Part shown: one piece after another, positions 1 to 11,141 of the stretch
Layout of the letters: each line of letters starts with the position of its first letter
Numbering within the stretch: the stretch's first letter is position 1
From: Ligula intestinalis
Taxonomy: Eukaryota > Platyhelminthes > Cestoda > Diphyllobothriidea > Diphyllobothriidae
Assembly (NCBI GenBank): GCA_036362985.1
Contig: JAYGXS010000006.1
Span: 10,226,526 to 10,290,525 of the forward strand
Length of the DNA: 64,000 nucleotides
Direction: 5' to 3'
The notes under the pieces: generated by a model
The model's input: the letters and a program-made list of their open reading frames with translations, nothing else
Database searches by the model: none
Told to the model about the DNA's origin: nothing
Position numbers and translations under genes: made by a program

Positions 1-876
1 TGGAGGCGCATATGACTCGCTAGACCCATAAAATGAGTGACGTAGATCTATAGCGCCTTATACTAGCGGCGCAAGCCCTTGCGTAATTTCACGCCTCTAC
101 CTGCTTATAGGACAGCCAAACAGAGGTGCCATAGACTGCCACTGGCCAAGAAGATGAACATGCAGACAGTGACTCACTCTCGCATGACGTTCAGGTATGC
201 ACACCCCCACTACGCTTGCAGATAGACGCGCAGGCACGACCCAGGCCTGCCGCGCGTCCGGGCTTCAAACCACCGCTGAGCTTCTGTATACAACAAACAA
301 CTCCTATTGGTACTAACCTTTGTCTTCATATACGGAAATGGGCATGATAATTGCAGTGCTCTGACCACGCCCACGGCCTAGACTCCTACAGATCTCCTCC
401 ATAAAATCCAAATGGATGCGTTCACACAAAATGTTCTGCTGTCATGACGAAGTTGGAAAAGTGCATCAACTGACTGTTATATGTGTGAATGATGTATAAT
501 GTGTTGTGTTGATTGTTGGCATCCATATGCATTGGTGGAGTGTGTGGGTTTGTGAGCGTGGGGAGTGTGGTGATGAGGAACTGGGTTGTGCTGTTTACCT
601 GATCATTGATCTACACGCGCGCATGCGACTGAATAGGTCCACGCAACGGCCGGTTATTCTGGCACAATGCATACAAATGACGGTGCGATCATCGGAGATG
701 ACTACGAATCGATACCAGCAAGCTCACCTCGGCCATCGAATAAGCGTGGCCGATGCTCAACATCACTTTGTCCGGTGATCTCGTTCAAGGTTGGTTGTCT
801 CAAGGTCATCCTCCACTATCGCAGCGAGCAATTTCAGGCACGCTGATTTGCAGAGACGTGACCGACTTCCACTAAG
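1..876. other. No recognised gene
   Basis: I see no exon with convincing splice borders, no conserved domain and no RNA gene here. The longest open frame, 506-778 on the plus strand, is 90 codons and looks like low-complexity chance coding. Confidence 0.5.
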
Positions 877-895
877 ACACACACACACACACACA
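877..895. repeat. (AC)n microsatellite
   Basis: This is a short uninterrupted AC dinucleotide run. Confidence 0.9.
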
Positions 896-1159
896 TGCAC
901 ACGGGCGTCCAGGTAGTCGCGTCAGCCCAAGCACCACTTGAACACGCCTCTTACCCCCACCCTCGGCCGACACAGCTTATGTCACCAGGCAGGATACTCC
1001 TTGGGCAATGTCTTACGCATCAATTAGAGAACACCTGAATCGGATCTGAAATCCTACTTAAACAGCTGCCACCACTGTCACGCTCCCTCACGCAGGCCTG
1101 GCTGGACGCAGTCAACACTAGCCCTGGCTTCACCATTGGCCACTGCTACCTGAGAGAGA

Positions 1160-1400
1160 GGGAACCACAGCAGACGCGTCTCCGTCACGTTCCCACTCGC
1201 CCTTACGGCGGCCAAGGTCTGCTACACCAAGCCTGCTCACGGTGGATCTATCACCCCTCCTCTCCATCTGTTTTTTGATGACAGAGCAGCCCCTCCTGAA
1301 TATGCTGCTCCTCCTCCTCCTCGCCGCCGGGATTGAGGTCCACCCGGCGGGGCTCCGGATTCAACAAGGGCTACTAGCCAGCCAGCTACCTGAGAGTTTT
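1160..1400 (+). repeat. Dispersed repeat, copy A (uninterrupted)
   Basis: This stretch matches the minus strand of 29690-30265 across the whole segment. The shared landmarks, in order, are an accacagcagacgcgtct block, a gcggccaaggtctgc block, ctctccatctg, and a ccgccgggattgaggcc-like block that ends at ctactagccagccag. The other copy is split by a 340-bp retrotransposon insertion, whereas this copy runs straight through the equivalent point near 1225-1262. It codes for nothing I recognise. A CTC-rich run at 1300-1325 gives Leu-rich chance frames. Confidence 0.75.
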
Positions 1401-3894
1401 GTACACAATAAAGCTCTTTCACAGGTGCCTTCTGCCTATTACTGGGAATTTGGCCTCATGATTTTAGTGCTCTAAGTACAGCCATTACTTACACCGCTAC
1501 ATAAGTGTACATATACCTTCCGCCTCGTTTTTGGAGATGGTGTGAAATATGGAGCCCCTTCGGTCTTGCGTCTCCAGTTGTCTGTTCACATCAAATAGCG
1601 GCCGCAGAGTGCTATATGCAACCGAATATCCACAAATGACCGAGAAATGACAGAGATTGGTCCTCACTCCTGGCAAAGATTAGAAATTCATGCTGCAAAT
1701 GATGTCCAAATTACCGAATACGTGTGTTCAAGTCATTGTGACACCGAGTGCACATGGCCGGGCGAGGCTTGGAAGGAAATCAAACCAGGCTTAGTGGTGT
1801 TACAGAGATCATCGGATGGAGTGTATCCCGTTTGTGGTATAGGAAAGTGGCTCAATTTCGGAAGTCTTCAATAAGACCAATCGGGTGCCAAACACCAGTC
1901 CACAGTACGAACCTGCTAGGGCGTATTGTGTCTGGTTCGTCATATTGCCTTTGAACGTGTTCGACCCAGGGTTTTGACATCTATCTCCCCGCCACATTTA
2001 ACTGGCCACATATATATGACTGCTTTATTTTTACGACAACAAGTAAAGCCTGGTGATTCTGTTAAGTGCTTATTAAGTCTTTTTGCTGAAGATGATGATG
2101 CGTATATTCGAGTTCCATATGTTGTATGGCATGAGTAAAAATAAATACTGGTGTAGCACCGGAACACCTTGTTCATTATTCGTACCGGCGCGGCTTTCGA
2201 ATTTGAGCCACCCATTTTTTTGCTCTCCATTCACGTGGGAATTTATTATCATATACCATCCTTTCTAATCCTCGGCTTTGTTTGTCTGCATTTTTGATCA
2301 TGAGGTCATATCTAGAGCACACTGCTACCTTTTTAAATGCACGAAAACAGGTTATTTTATCTACAACATATCACCATCCCAATATTTGTCAAATGCGGCC
2401 AATCTGTCGCAAATGCAATTCACCAACAACGCCAACATCAACTATTCTCCGTAGGATGACAACACGAAGAAAAAAGCGTGTGAAGAAGCGGAAATGGCGC
2501 AGTTTAAAGTCGATCTGTGTCCATAGTTGATGTGAATGTCGTGAAAAACTTGTGAGTATTACAAGACCTTTTACCTTTGTCCTTTTAAAATGACCCTTAA
2601 TTTACCTTATCATCTGCTCTCCGTGAATGGAGCCCTTTTCGCTGAAAATGCAGGTTTGTAAAATCCTCAATATAGCATTCTTCTTCTCAAAAGTAACGTT
2701 CGAAAATGTACAGGAGTTCTATGCCTAAACTGCCCACGTAACTACGCAGGCCCTGCTGCACGCCTAGGCTGACTGCGCGACGAATGCGCGAAAGTGGCTG
2801 CACACACCAGGTCAAATTTGCAGTCGTAGCCCACACCGGAAGGAAGACGAGCCTAGGATTCAGAAAAGTGTGTGAATTCCGCATGAAAGTTCGCTCAAGA
2901 GATAGACCGATCTGGCGCCGGTACCCAGAGCCCGGCACAGACGCCACCAAAACTGCATTATTGAAGCGCGATTGGCTTGTACACTATCGACTGCTCTGGT
3001 GAAAGTATCACTAACGATGTGGATGCTGGCACGAGTTTGGAAACTAAGAGTTATGCCAAAATAATTCCAAGTGCTTCTATTTGCCGAGTACCGTAGAGTA
3101 GTCGCTTGCGCCGGTGCTTCCGTTCATACGGTGTGGTGTTAATGCGGCGTCAACATACTGAGTACAATGGTTTTTTCCGGGGCCGTGTGTATTCTACTTC
3201 ATTTGAAATGTTCCTTGGAGGCAGCATGCAGGCGAATGCGATGGAGTTTCTTCACCCAAAATGTTATATATTGTCCACGTCTCTCCTCCACAATCAGGGA
3301 GGAAGGAAGGTCTGCGCCGCCCTAGTTTCCTGATGGACAATTCCAAAAAAACACTTGGCGTAGCCTTCCACCTTCCAGGATCTCGCTGTGGTTCCTTTTT
3401 TACAGTCAATGACAGTTATCCGCCAATAGAAGCCTGATAAAGACCGGAAGGCTGAAGAGGTCAAACATGCATTCCCCCTACGCTTTCTCTAACCGCCAAT
3501 GCCTGTTTGGAGACTAACTGCTGTCGTTTTTCCATCACACGGTATTCATGTGATCACGTGCGCAAATTACAAATGGTACATTAAAGTGCATCAGCATTTT
3601 GCAAAGTTCGGTGCGTTCCACGGTGTGCTTAAGGGCACAGGCCGAAAAAAGAGAGACAAAAAAGAACTTCTACTGCCTATACTGTTTATTCAGTCTCCGG
3701 TTCGCAGAGACTAGCCTAGGCTGTTCCAAAAGAGCCTCAGTGTACTACTAAGTCTTCCTGATTCAGCTGTGCATCCTTAGGCAATAGAGAAGACTCGATT
3801 ACATGGCATCGCCGCTACTTCAACGAGGTTGTTGCTATGGTGATCAGCAGGCCACGATCTCTGTGGCCTAGTGTGCGCTTGGAGAAGTAGAAGA
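1401..3894. other. No recognised gene
   Basis: The stretch is moderately AT-rich with only short overlapping frames on both strands. The minus-strand frame at 2687-2950 (87 codons) has no recognisable domain and no supporting splice sites, so I do not call it. Confidence 0.4.
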
Positions 3895-4065
3895 CGACTC
3901 GATCACTGGAAAAATATGCTTATTCGCCTGACGTTTAGAAGTCCGTCGCGGACTCATCTTCAGAGACATACTCACAGAACAGTAGCACTAACTGTGTGTG
4001 CACAGGTTTCGGCCGTAAAATTTAAACGTGCAGAACAAAATCGATAAATGCTTTGAGTTTGTTCT
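3895..4065 (-). repeat. PLE-type terminal repeat, copy 1
   Basis: On the minus strand this reads as a hairpin (gtccg-cga-cggac) followed by a taaacgtcaggcgaataa box, which holds a possible AATAA-type polyadenylation signal. Several other copies occur in this window. One directly follows a Penelope-like coding frame at 59.4 kb and one lies about 370 bp beyond another at 48.3 kb, so the repeat is probably the 3' terminal or untranslated region of a PLE family. The GAAAC of the consensus is mutated to TAAAC in this copy. Confidence 0.6.
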
Positions 4066-4107
4066 GATTCGTTGTGTCAGCGATGTTCGCTTGCATAAGC
4101 AGTTTTC

Positions 4108-4464
4108 GTGAATCTGATTTTACTGTCGGTGTATGCGCTTGCGCTACCACGGGGTTTACAGGCCGTGCACATGGTCGCCCGGTTAATTGTATCTTCTCTC
4201 TTTTTCGCTCTGATCCAGGGAAGTGAATACCGGCTGGTGGCGCCTAACGAATCTCTGGGCGGCGGTGGCCGTCACGCCCTCGTAAATGAAGTCGTAAGGG
4301 TCGCCCGGCCATTTACTCCGTGCTTATCTTGCAAAACTAGCCGTTCTGAGAATGGTGGCGCGCTTAGGGGCCGCCTTGGCCACAGCAGCCATCTACACTC
4401 TCCCCCATCTCCAGTTTTCTCGATTTTTGTCTTGACATCGGTTACAGGTGTGAGAGTGGGGTAG
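4108..4464 (+). CDS. Open frame of unknown nature, probably repeat-derived
   Basis: This 119-codon open stretch has its first ATG near 4171. It contains a hydrophobic segment followed by a Gly-rich and basic part, but no domain I recognise. It lies immediately beside a PLE-type terminal repeat, so it is more likely part of a dispersed repeat than a host gene. No splice sites were identified. I attach no function. Confidence 0.15.
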   Translation: MNLILLSVYALALPRGLQAVHMVARLIVSSLFFALIQGSEYRLVAPNESLGGGGRHALVNEVVRVARPFTPCLSCKTSRSENGGALRGRLGHSSHLHSPPSPVFSIFVLTSVTGVRVG

Positions 4465-4915
4465 ATCCCGCGAGTCTACTTGCACTATAATTCAGCTACA
4501 GTCAGCGCGTCTGCCTTCAGCTTCCTGAATCTCCTGGGGGACATCGCTGAGAACGACGGTCGAAATATCAGGGGAAACAGTATGGAACTGGTTGTTTTCT
4601 TTCGCTCGTTGACATAGTAGTGATTTTTTGAAATGTGGCCGTAAACGAGGTTGATTCTTCCGGACACTGACGGCTACCAAGTTTGCTGGAAATATGTCAA
4701 CGGCGCAACCGTCCCCTGTAGTGCATGAGGGATACAAAGGTCAGAAACTTGCAGCTGCCTCTTATTGTATTGTCTTGAAGGTTGCAAACAAGCGGTTGGA
4801 GGTGCCTACAATCTAAAAGGTACGTGGTTGATTGTTTCTGAACTGGGCATCAGCACAGTAATCGTTGAGATAGCCAGATTCGTTAGCGTAGAATCGAACA
4901 TAAGTGGTACTTGAG

Positions 4916-4998
4916 AAGAAGATGACTCGACCGCTGGGACAATATGTTTATTCGCCTGACGTTTCGACATCCGTCGCAGAGTTATCGTCAGAGACATT
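4916..4998 (-). repeat. PLE-type terminal repeat, copy 2
   Basis: The minus strand reads ctctgacga, then a hairpin-like segment, then cgaaacgtcaggcgaataaac and gtcccagcg. It stands head to head with copy 3 at 5016-5135, forming an inverted pair with a centre of about 20 bp. Confidence 0.65.
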
Positions 4999-5015
4999 AG
5001 CAGTTTCGGCTACTG

Positions 5016-5135
5016 TTTCTTGTCTTTGATGAAGAAGCCGCGACGGGTGCCAAAACGTCAGGCGAATAAACGCATTGTCCCAGCGATCGAGTCTTCTTCT
5101 ACTTCTCAATTACTTCCTGGGACTCGCATGTTCTC
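5016..5135 (+). repeat. PLE-type terminal repeat, copy 3
   Basis: The plus strand reads tttgatga, a short hairpin, aaaacgtcaggcgaataaac, then gtcccagcgatcgagtc and a ttcctgggactcgcatg end box. This end box recurs at 27.67 kb on the opposite strand, which helps define the outer limit of the repeat. Confidence 0.65.
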
Positions 5136-6724
5136 TTACATTGACAATAAGTGGTGCTATTCTGCATAAACGCTAACACGCAGATAAAAATACGGTCTGA
5201 CCTTCCATAGCAAGATCGATAACACCAGATTGTTTTTGCCCTCAACAAACAAAACGCTACCTGGGCACCTAAAGGTAGCACAAATTACCAGTCATCGGCG
5301 ATGTCAGAGAGAGAGGTTACCGAGAGCGATTGGCTACATCTAAGGATGGTTTCGAGCGCGAATACGAATTATCCAGCGGTCGCATCTTTTCTCTTCTGTC
5401 CTTTTGCTACACAGATGCGACCAGGAGGCACACATTTTTTACGGATCTTACATTTACAGTTGTATAGACTTCTATTCAGGTGATACAGGCAATGCCGCTC
5501 GTAGTTAATTTAAACCTATGAAGTGGCACACTAATTATCGTTAGCAGGCGGACATTTGCTGCTTCCGCCAAAGGCCGCAGTCTTCTTGATGTCGATGCTA
5601 GTGACGAGGGTAACTCCAGCATTTCATCATTCTTGGTCTGGATGACAAATCAGAACAGACGGCAGCGCGTTCCTACTCCGTTCAACAGATAATGTGCACA
5701 TTTTATAGAATGCTGTTTGATCATGCAGATATCGAAAGTAGTACGGAGTTTCTGGACTGCCAGAGTGGCTGCAGTCAGTTTTGCAGGGACGGGGAATGAT
5801 TCTGGCCGTATTTTGATCTCAGGTGTCGCGTTCACCAGGCATAGTAATTTGCGTAGACGGAGCAAACTAGCATTTGGGGTAGGCCACCAATTCTAGCCCT
5901 CTTTCTAACGAAGGCCGGCCCTGAATAGAGAGCTGTATAGACACCAAATACGCTTGCCGAAGTCACCGCAGGATCTATCGACAGAACGATAAGAATCAGC
6001 CAAGGGCGCCTTACAGGATTGCATTTCAAGCCGACTTCAAGAACGAATTAGGTTTGGTGGACTAAACAAACTGGGCGGTGAATATGCTTTTCTAGCATGA
6101 ATCTACTGTGAGAATATACTGCGCAGACTCAGTCCACCTCCTCTGTCACTCTCCTTCTCTGTCTAGTGCGAGTGAACGGAGTGGCTGTCGGAGACAAGAC
6201 CCGTCTAAACATGCCAAAGCAGGTGCCATCGGCTAGCACAGTCGTCTGCCAAAGCCCAGAGCAGACTCGTAGAATCCGAGGTAAAAGAAAAACGAATTTA
6301 TGGTCAGAATCTGGCATGGCAACGAGTCGGTGCTTCGTCATAGAAGAAGCGACAACGAAATATTCCCGCACACAACAATAACAACTAAGCTGATTGACAG
6401 GCGCTTTGCCTTCGCAATGGCGATTACACGGGTGTGCGTGTGAGAGTCCAACTGCGCATAAACTGGACACACCCTTAATTTAAAGGCAGAACTACAATTA
6501 ACGGAGCTCATGCAGTACCAGTAACCATAAACAGGCAAGGCAGGTGGTGTGTTTACTGCGAGCGAGGCACAGTTCTACGGTAGAGCGCTGGTTTAGAAAT
6601 TGCAGCTAAGTCATCAGTCTTATATAAATCGATTTATCCAAAAGAAGATAAGACTATTAGTCTTTCGTTTTCTTACATAAATTATCCTTGTAGATTTTGA
6701 AAAGGGTCCTCCTGGCATTTGAAG
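5136..6724. other. No recognised gene
   Basis: Only short chance frames are present. The two overlapping frames at 6129-6470 (minus) and 6166-6381 (plus) shadow each other and show no domain. Confidence 0.4.
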
Positions 6725-6957
6725 CAGAGTTAAGCATCACTTCCGAGGGCTCCGAACTCTTCTCCGTATTTGCAACCTTCGCTGTGGTTTTTCGAGGTCG
6801 CTAATAATGGTTATCGCCAACTTTCCGATGGGCTCTGGAGTTAGAGTCAAGCATCACTTCCAAGGGCTGCGAACTCTTTACCGTTTTTACAACCTTCGCT
6901 GCGGTCTTCAAGGTCGCTATTTATGGTTATCGCCAACTTTTCGATGGGCTCTGGAGT
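6725..6957. repeat. Two-copy tandem repeat, 117-bp period
   Basis: Two adjacent units share gcatcacttcc, gaactctt, accttcgctg, ttatggttatcgccaacttt and gatgggctctggag in the same order. The gcatcac landmark falls at 6734 and 6851, which gives a 117-bp period. Differences are mostly single substitutions. A plus-strand frame (6807-7022) crosses the second unit but has no known domain. Confidence 0.8.
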
Positions 6958-7356
6958 CAGGTGGGTCGCATTTCGGTGATGTTGCCTTGACGCCTACTGT
7001 CTTCTCCTGTTGTCCCGGATGACCCCTTCCTAACTCAACGATATATTATTTTTTTTCCAATGACCATAAACTTTCCGAACCCTCAACATCAGGTCCAAAT
7101 CTAATTATAGCAAACCCTGTTACCTATCAAGGCAGTTTTTTCTCCTATAGTTTTTTGGAAATCGGTGGCCCGCTGAACTCATCCACCGATTTAGGAGTTT
7201 CTTTACTGCCGATGACAATTATTTTATAAGAGTTCACTGTTTATCATTAGTATTTTATTTTCGCGATAGCACTAAGTTTGTAACGACAGGGCCCCCTGGG
7301 CCTTAAATATACAAATTACTCGATAAGTGAAGTAAGTTGCATTCCGAGATGATATG

Positions 7357-7590
7357 ATGAAAAGAAAGAAGATCTTCGGAAAATCGAGTTGTACTCGTGG
7401 ATTTTCGAACAAGTATCACGTGTTCGTCGTCAGACTAAATTAAAAGGGAGGGCTGGGAATGTCGCACTAGCGGTTTTGGGGGCAGAGGTTACAACGGACG
7501 GAGGAGGGAAGTGGGATTGGGCGGAGGGTTATGGTGACGTGACTACCGCGGCGATAGGTTGTGCTAGTGAGGGGAGGGGGGGTGTTAGCT
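7357..7590 (+). repeat. Left inverted terminal arm of the compact PLE
   Basis: It begins atgaaaagaaag and ends gtgttagc. The reverse complement of 8050-8285 matches it along its length, with scattered substitutions and small length changes in the poly-G tract. The arm is open in the same frame as the GIY-YIG sequence downstream. Confidence 0.85.
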
Positions 7591-7955
7591 TATGTCGAGT
7601 AAAGGACGCTCTACCCGTGGGACAACTTAGTAACGTCGTTTATCGTATACCGTGTGCTGGTTGCCCTTGCGTTTATACTGGCCAAACAGGCCGACGCCTT
7701 GAGACTCGCATCAACGAACACAAGTCAGCCGTTCGCCTACGGAACCATTTATCACTCGTATTTGCACACTCCATTGAATGTGATCACCGCTTCAATTGGG
7801 ATACCACCGACGTGATCGCAATGGCTAATACGCGACAAGCGAGAGAATTCCTTGAAGCTTGGCACTCGAATCCGGCTAGTATAAACAGGTACATAGAGCT
7901 TGACTCACACTATACCGGGTTTCGTGCATGGTCTACTTATCTGGACACAGCCTGA
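7591..7955 (+). CDS. PLE GIY-YIG endonuclease domain, RT missing
   Basis: This frame is open from 7389, through the left arm, to a stop after 7955. The recognisable part starts near 7591. It shows the VVYRIPC lead-in typical of PLEs, then CVYTGQTGRRLETRINEHK, which is the GIY-YIG core with YTGQTGR in the YIG position and the conserved Arg and Glu-His. A downstream SLVFAHSIECDH segment has the His/Cys residues seen in PLE endonucleases, and a REFLEAW motif closes the domain. GIY-YIG nucleases nick DNA for PLE insertion. The domain looks undamaged, but it lacks the fused RT. No ATG lies at a sensible position, so I infer a remnant rather than a host gene. Confidence 0.75.
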
Positions 7956-8049
7956 AACAACAACTGGCTCTCTGTGCCCGGTCAAGTGGAATTTCTCTCA
8001 CTCTTAACCAGCCCCCCTTTCCCCCGAACACGCGGCCCATAGTCCAAAC

Positions 8050-8285
8050 GCTAACACCCCCCCCTCCCCTCACTAGCACAACCTATCGCCGCGGGTATCA
8101 CGTCTCCATAACCCTTCCACTCAATCCCCCCTTCCCCCCCCCGTCCGTTGTAACCTCTGCCTCCAAAACCTCTAGTGCGACATTCCCAGCCCTCCCTTTA
8201 AATTTAGTCTGACGACGAACACGTGATGCTTGTTCGAAAATCCACGAGTAAAACTCGATTTTCCGAAGATCTCCTTTCTTTTCAT
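8050..8285 (-). repeat. Right inverted terminal arm of the compact PLE
   Basis: This is the reverse complement of 7357-7590. It carries the C-rich version of the G-rich tract and the hairpin made of gaaaatc, gagt, actc and gattttc segments. Confidence 0.85.
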
Positions 8286-9306
8286 ACACATTATTATTAT
8301 TATAGCACGTATAGCTTGCACTCCAGGTGTGCAGAACCTGGTAGGACTCGGCGCTGGCTATGGCTGAAGTCCACTTTAGACGACAGAGGCAGAAAAGAAC
8401 AATTGGGTTTTCGCACGCCAAAGGAGTAAGGCAGCTCAATTATAGGGACTGGAATCACCAGTTCAAATAGGAATCTGATCATATATACCACAACAGGTGG
8501 TTACAAATCAGCGCTGAAAAAACCCTACTCACTAAACCTCGTGAGAGGTCGGTGCAATTATTAAGACACGCACAAACGACGAACGGTTGAAAGGCAAAAA
8601 ACAGTACACAGACGCATATAAATCTCACACTGACATCCAAACAAACCATGGACAGCAGTTTGGGGCCATACTAACTGTGCGCTCAAATCGCCGGGCCGGC
8701 ATCGGCTTAAAGGATTCTTTTTCAGTTTATTGAGCCGATGAAAAAGAAAACTCATTTTTCATTCTACGGCAGTGTGAGTTTTAAAAGCGGAGTAGGATTG
8801 AATGAGCAGCGGTGGGAAATTTGCTTCCACAAGAGTTAACCGATCCAAGAGTTGTCCTTCTGACACAATCGGCTGGCATCAGTGAAATGGTAGAACGTGA
8901 ATCCTAACCTGGGGTTTGGATGGGGTATGGCTGATGAGGGATAAAGGGTTAGAAATTGACCTCAAAGGTTCTATCGTCTTGGCCATATCCTTCCAGGGTC
9001 TGTTATTGCTCGGTTTACGACTATCTGCGAAAGCTCAAGAGTAAGTTCCATGGCAAGAAACAGAGACGACCCCTTAAAATGCAGAGTTTTGATGCTATTT
9101 CAGAATCCTATTTCAGAATCTATCTTGAATAACCAGTATGATGCAAACGGGGGACGAGCGATGGCGTCAAACTGGGCAAAACGACAATTTCACTGGGATG
9201 GACGAATATCCCCGAAAGTAATCCGCGATGACTCGCGTCACCCGAGCTCTCAATAATGCAAAAAAGGAGAGACCGGAATGGAATTGCGTTTATCATTACA
9301 GACAAG
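8286..9306. other. No recognised gene
   Basis: This is spacer between two PLE-type elements. A small ATT triplet run lies at 8290-8302. The remaining frames are short and overlap on both strands. Confidence 0.4.
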
Positions 9307-9500
9307 TTAGTCATGTGAATAAAGGGGGGGGGGGGGGAATTGATGGTACCCGGCTGTTTGGGGGGCAAGAAGGTTTGTTTGATCCGGACAGGGGGGGGTG
9401 AGAAGGGGGGAGAAAGCGCGGAAGGATGCAGGCTGTTATGTAACCCTTAGCTATGCCAAGTTCGGGACAAGCAGGAGGTTCGTTTGCGCGCAAAAAACCG
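9307..9500 (+). repeat. Left inverted arm of the PLE, with long G runs
   Basis: The arm contains G14 at 9324-9337, G6 at 9360-9365, G8 at 9391-9398 and G6 at 9405-9410, so it could form a G-quadruplex. It matches the reverse complement of the right arm with moderate divergence. Confidence 0.75.
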
Positions 9501-9579
9501 GCTTCATCAACCGGATCACGGACTACGTTACCATGATGCAGGCCATACTAGCATCGTCATTCTGATGAACCGGTCGGAC

Positions 9580-11141
9580 TACGTAACCAAGAGGCAGGTC
9601 AAACTATCAGATCAGACGAAATTTAAGAAAGTAGAGAGGAAAAAAGAGTGTACGGATGAAGTAGAGGTACAACTGACCGGCTGCTTAAGAAAACTCCACA
9701 CGGCACGATTCACAAGCGACCGTAACCTTGAACACCTGCGGCCAGAAGGCACGCACATCTCCCGTTTGTATGACCTACCTAAGGTCCACAAAGACGGTCT
9801 GCCAGGTCGTCCGATTTTGGACATGCGAAACTCACCATATCATGCGATAGCGAAGTGGTTGGCAGATAAATGCAAACCCTTGGAGCAGCAGTTGACACCA
9901 CATAGCTATCAATATACGTTTTAATTTATCGACGGCATCAAAGACGTGAACTTAAACGGCATGATGCTGTCTCTAGACGTCTCATCAAATGGAGGCAGGA
10001 ATACCAACTGCTGCATAAATAAGGGAACTATTACTAAAATGCACATCAAATGTGCAGTTCCTTTTTGAAAACCAACTATATATACAAATAGACGGCGTCG
10101 ACATGAGTTCACCTCTCAGGCCTTTCTTGGCTAATATCTTCATGCACAAGCTGGAAAAATTTCAACTCAACAAACAGATCCATGACTTAAAACACTATGG
10201 CCGATATGTCAATGATATCTTCGCCATCACCCCAGCTGATACTGATGTAAATGCACTTCTACATACTATTAATCAAGCACACCCCTCCATTAAATTCACC
10301 TTGGAGGTGGAGACGGCAGGTTCGCTTCCCTTTTTGGATTTTCTTCTAAGGCGAAGACCTGACGGTAGCGTCCGAAGGAGCCTTTACCGAAAGAAAAACT
10401 GGACAGTATACAAACTTTACCAGTTTTGAACCCATCCAACAGAAACGAGACTTAGTCCGCTGTTTAACGCAAAGAACCAGAAAAATATGTTCAGCAGAGA
10501 CTATTGAAATGGAAATATAGAAACTCCAGAACCTGCTTCGAGAGAACAGATACCCTGACAGATTCATCATAAAAAATATGATCAAGAGAGAAACAAAACC
10601 ACATCCACTGTGGAAAAGAAGAACCTATTTCCCAAAGTCCCCTTTCAAGGGCATGCGCCAAGCGAACTTCTAAGCAGACGCCTCAACCAAGCCGTATCGA
10701 GAAACTTCAAAGCAGCGAAAGTTGGGGTGTTATTCTCAACCAACCCGGTCATGCACGGCGAAGGTAAGCATAAGCTGTCAGCTCAATCCACTTCTATGTG
10801 CATCTACTCATTTACTTGTTCTTATGGGGCAGGTTTTATCGATCACACGAGTCGGCGCTTATCCAAAAGAGTACGGGAGCACTTCCCGGCATGACTGAGC
10901 AAAGGTGAAGTCAGCAGTATCAACAGTGCCATCCTTGCCGCCAACATATTTGACTCCGGACATTGTGTGGACCTCAACAAAGCCTTCAAGGTGATTTATA
11001 AGGTCCCGCCAAACTACCCAAATTCCCTGGGTCAGCGTTTGCTAGCAACAGCAGAAGTGACCGCGATCTGGTTTTGTAGGTGCAAAAGAACCCCCTACAA
11101 GCCCCGAGCTTGGCATAGCCAACGATTAAGTAACTGCCGGC
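9580..11141 (+). pseudogene. PLE reverse transcriptase and GIY-YIG, broken
   Basis: Recognisable PLE RT pieces appear in order. LPKVHKDGLPGRPI and the following RNSPYHAIAKWLADK lie at 9770-9880, and an MMLSLDVSS segment follows a TAA stop at 9922. DGVDMSSPLRPFLANIFM, the normally Gly-Ser-Pro-Leu palm motif, lies near 10094-10147. YVNDIF, where YVDD is expected, is near 10206. SLPFLDFLLRR follows near 10324. After a further frameshift near 10430 come the linker and a degenerate GIY-YIG (CIYSFTC, then FID where YIG is expected, and VREHF) at 10795-10890. An in-frame stop follows near 10891. The D-to-N change in the catalytic box and the lost YIG argue that both activities are gone. Confidence 0.8.

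Larger units (their letters stand above)
7357..8285 (+). mobile_element. Compact Penelope-like element: inverted repeats around a GIY-YIG frame
   Basis: The element is bounded by two arms of about 235 bp that are reverse complements of each other (7357-7590 and 8050-8285). Between them lies a single open frame encoding the C-terminal GIY-YIG endonuclease of a PLE. The reverse transcriptase (RT) that normally precedes this domain is absent, so the element cannot be autonomous. PLEs are known to carry terminal repeats called pseudo-LTRs, sometimes in inverted arrangement. The arms include G-rich (left) or C-rich (right) tracts and a strong hairpin. No target-site duplication was identified. Confidence 0.8.

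Noticed and set aside
4108..4464. Secreted or membrane protein gene
   Set aside because: A hydrophobic stretch is present, but the first ATG is 20 codons into the frame and the region borders a dispersed repeat, so I do not assign a host gene.
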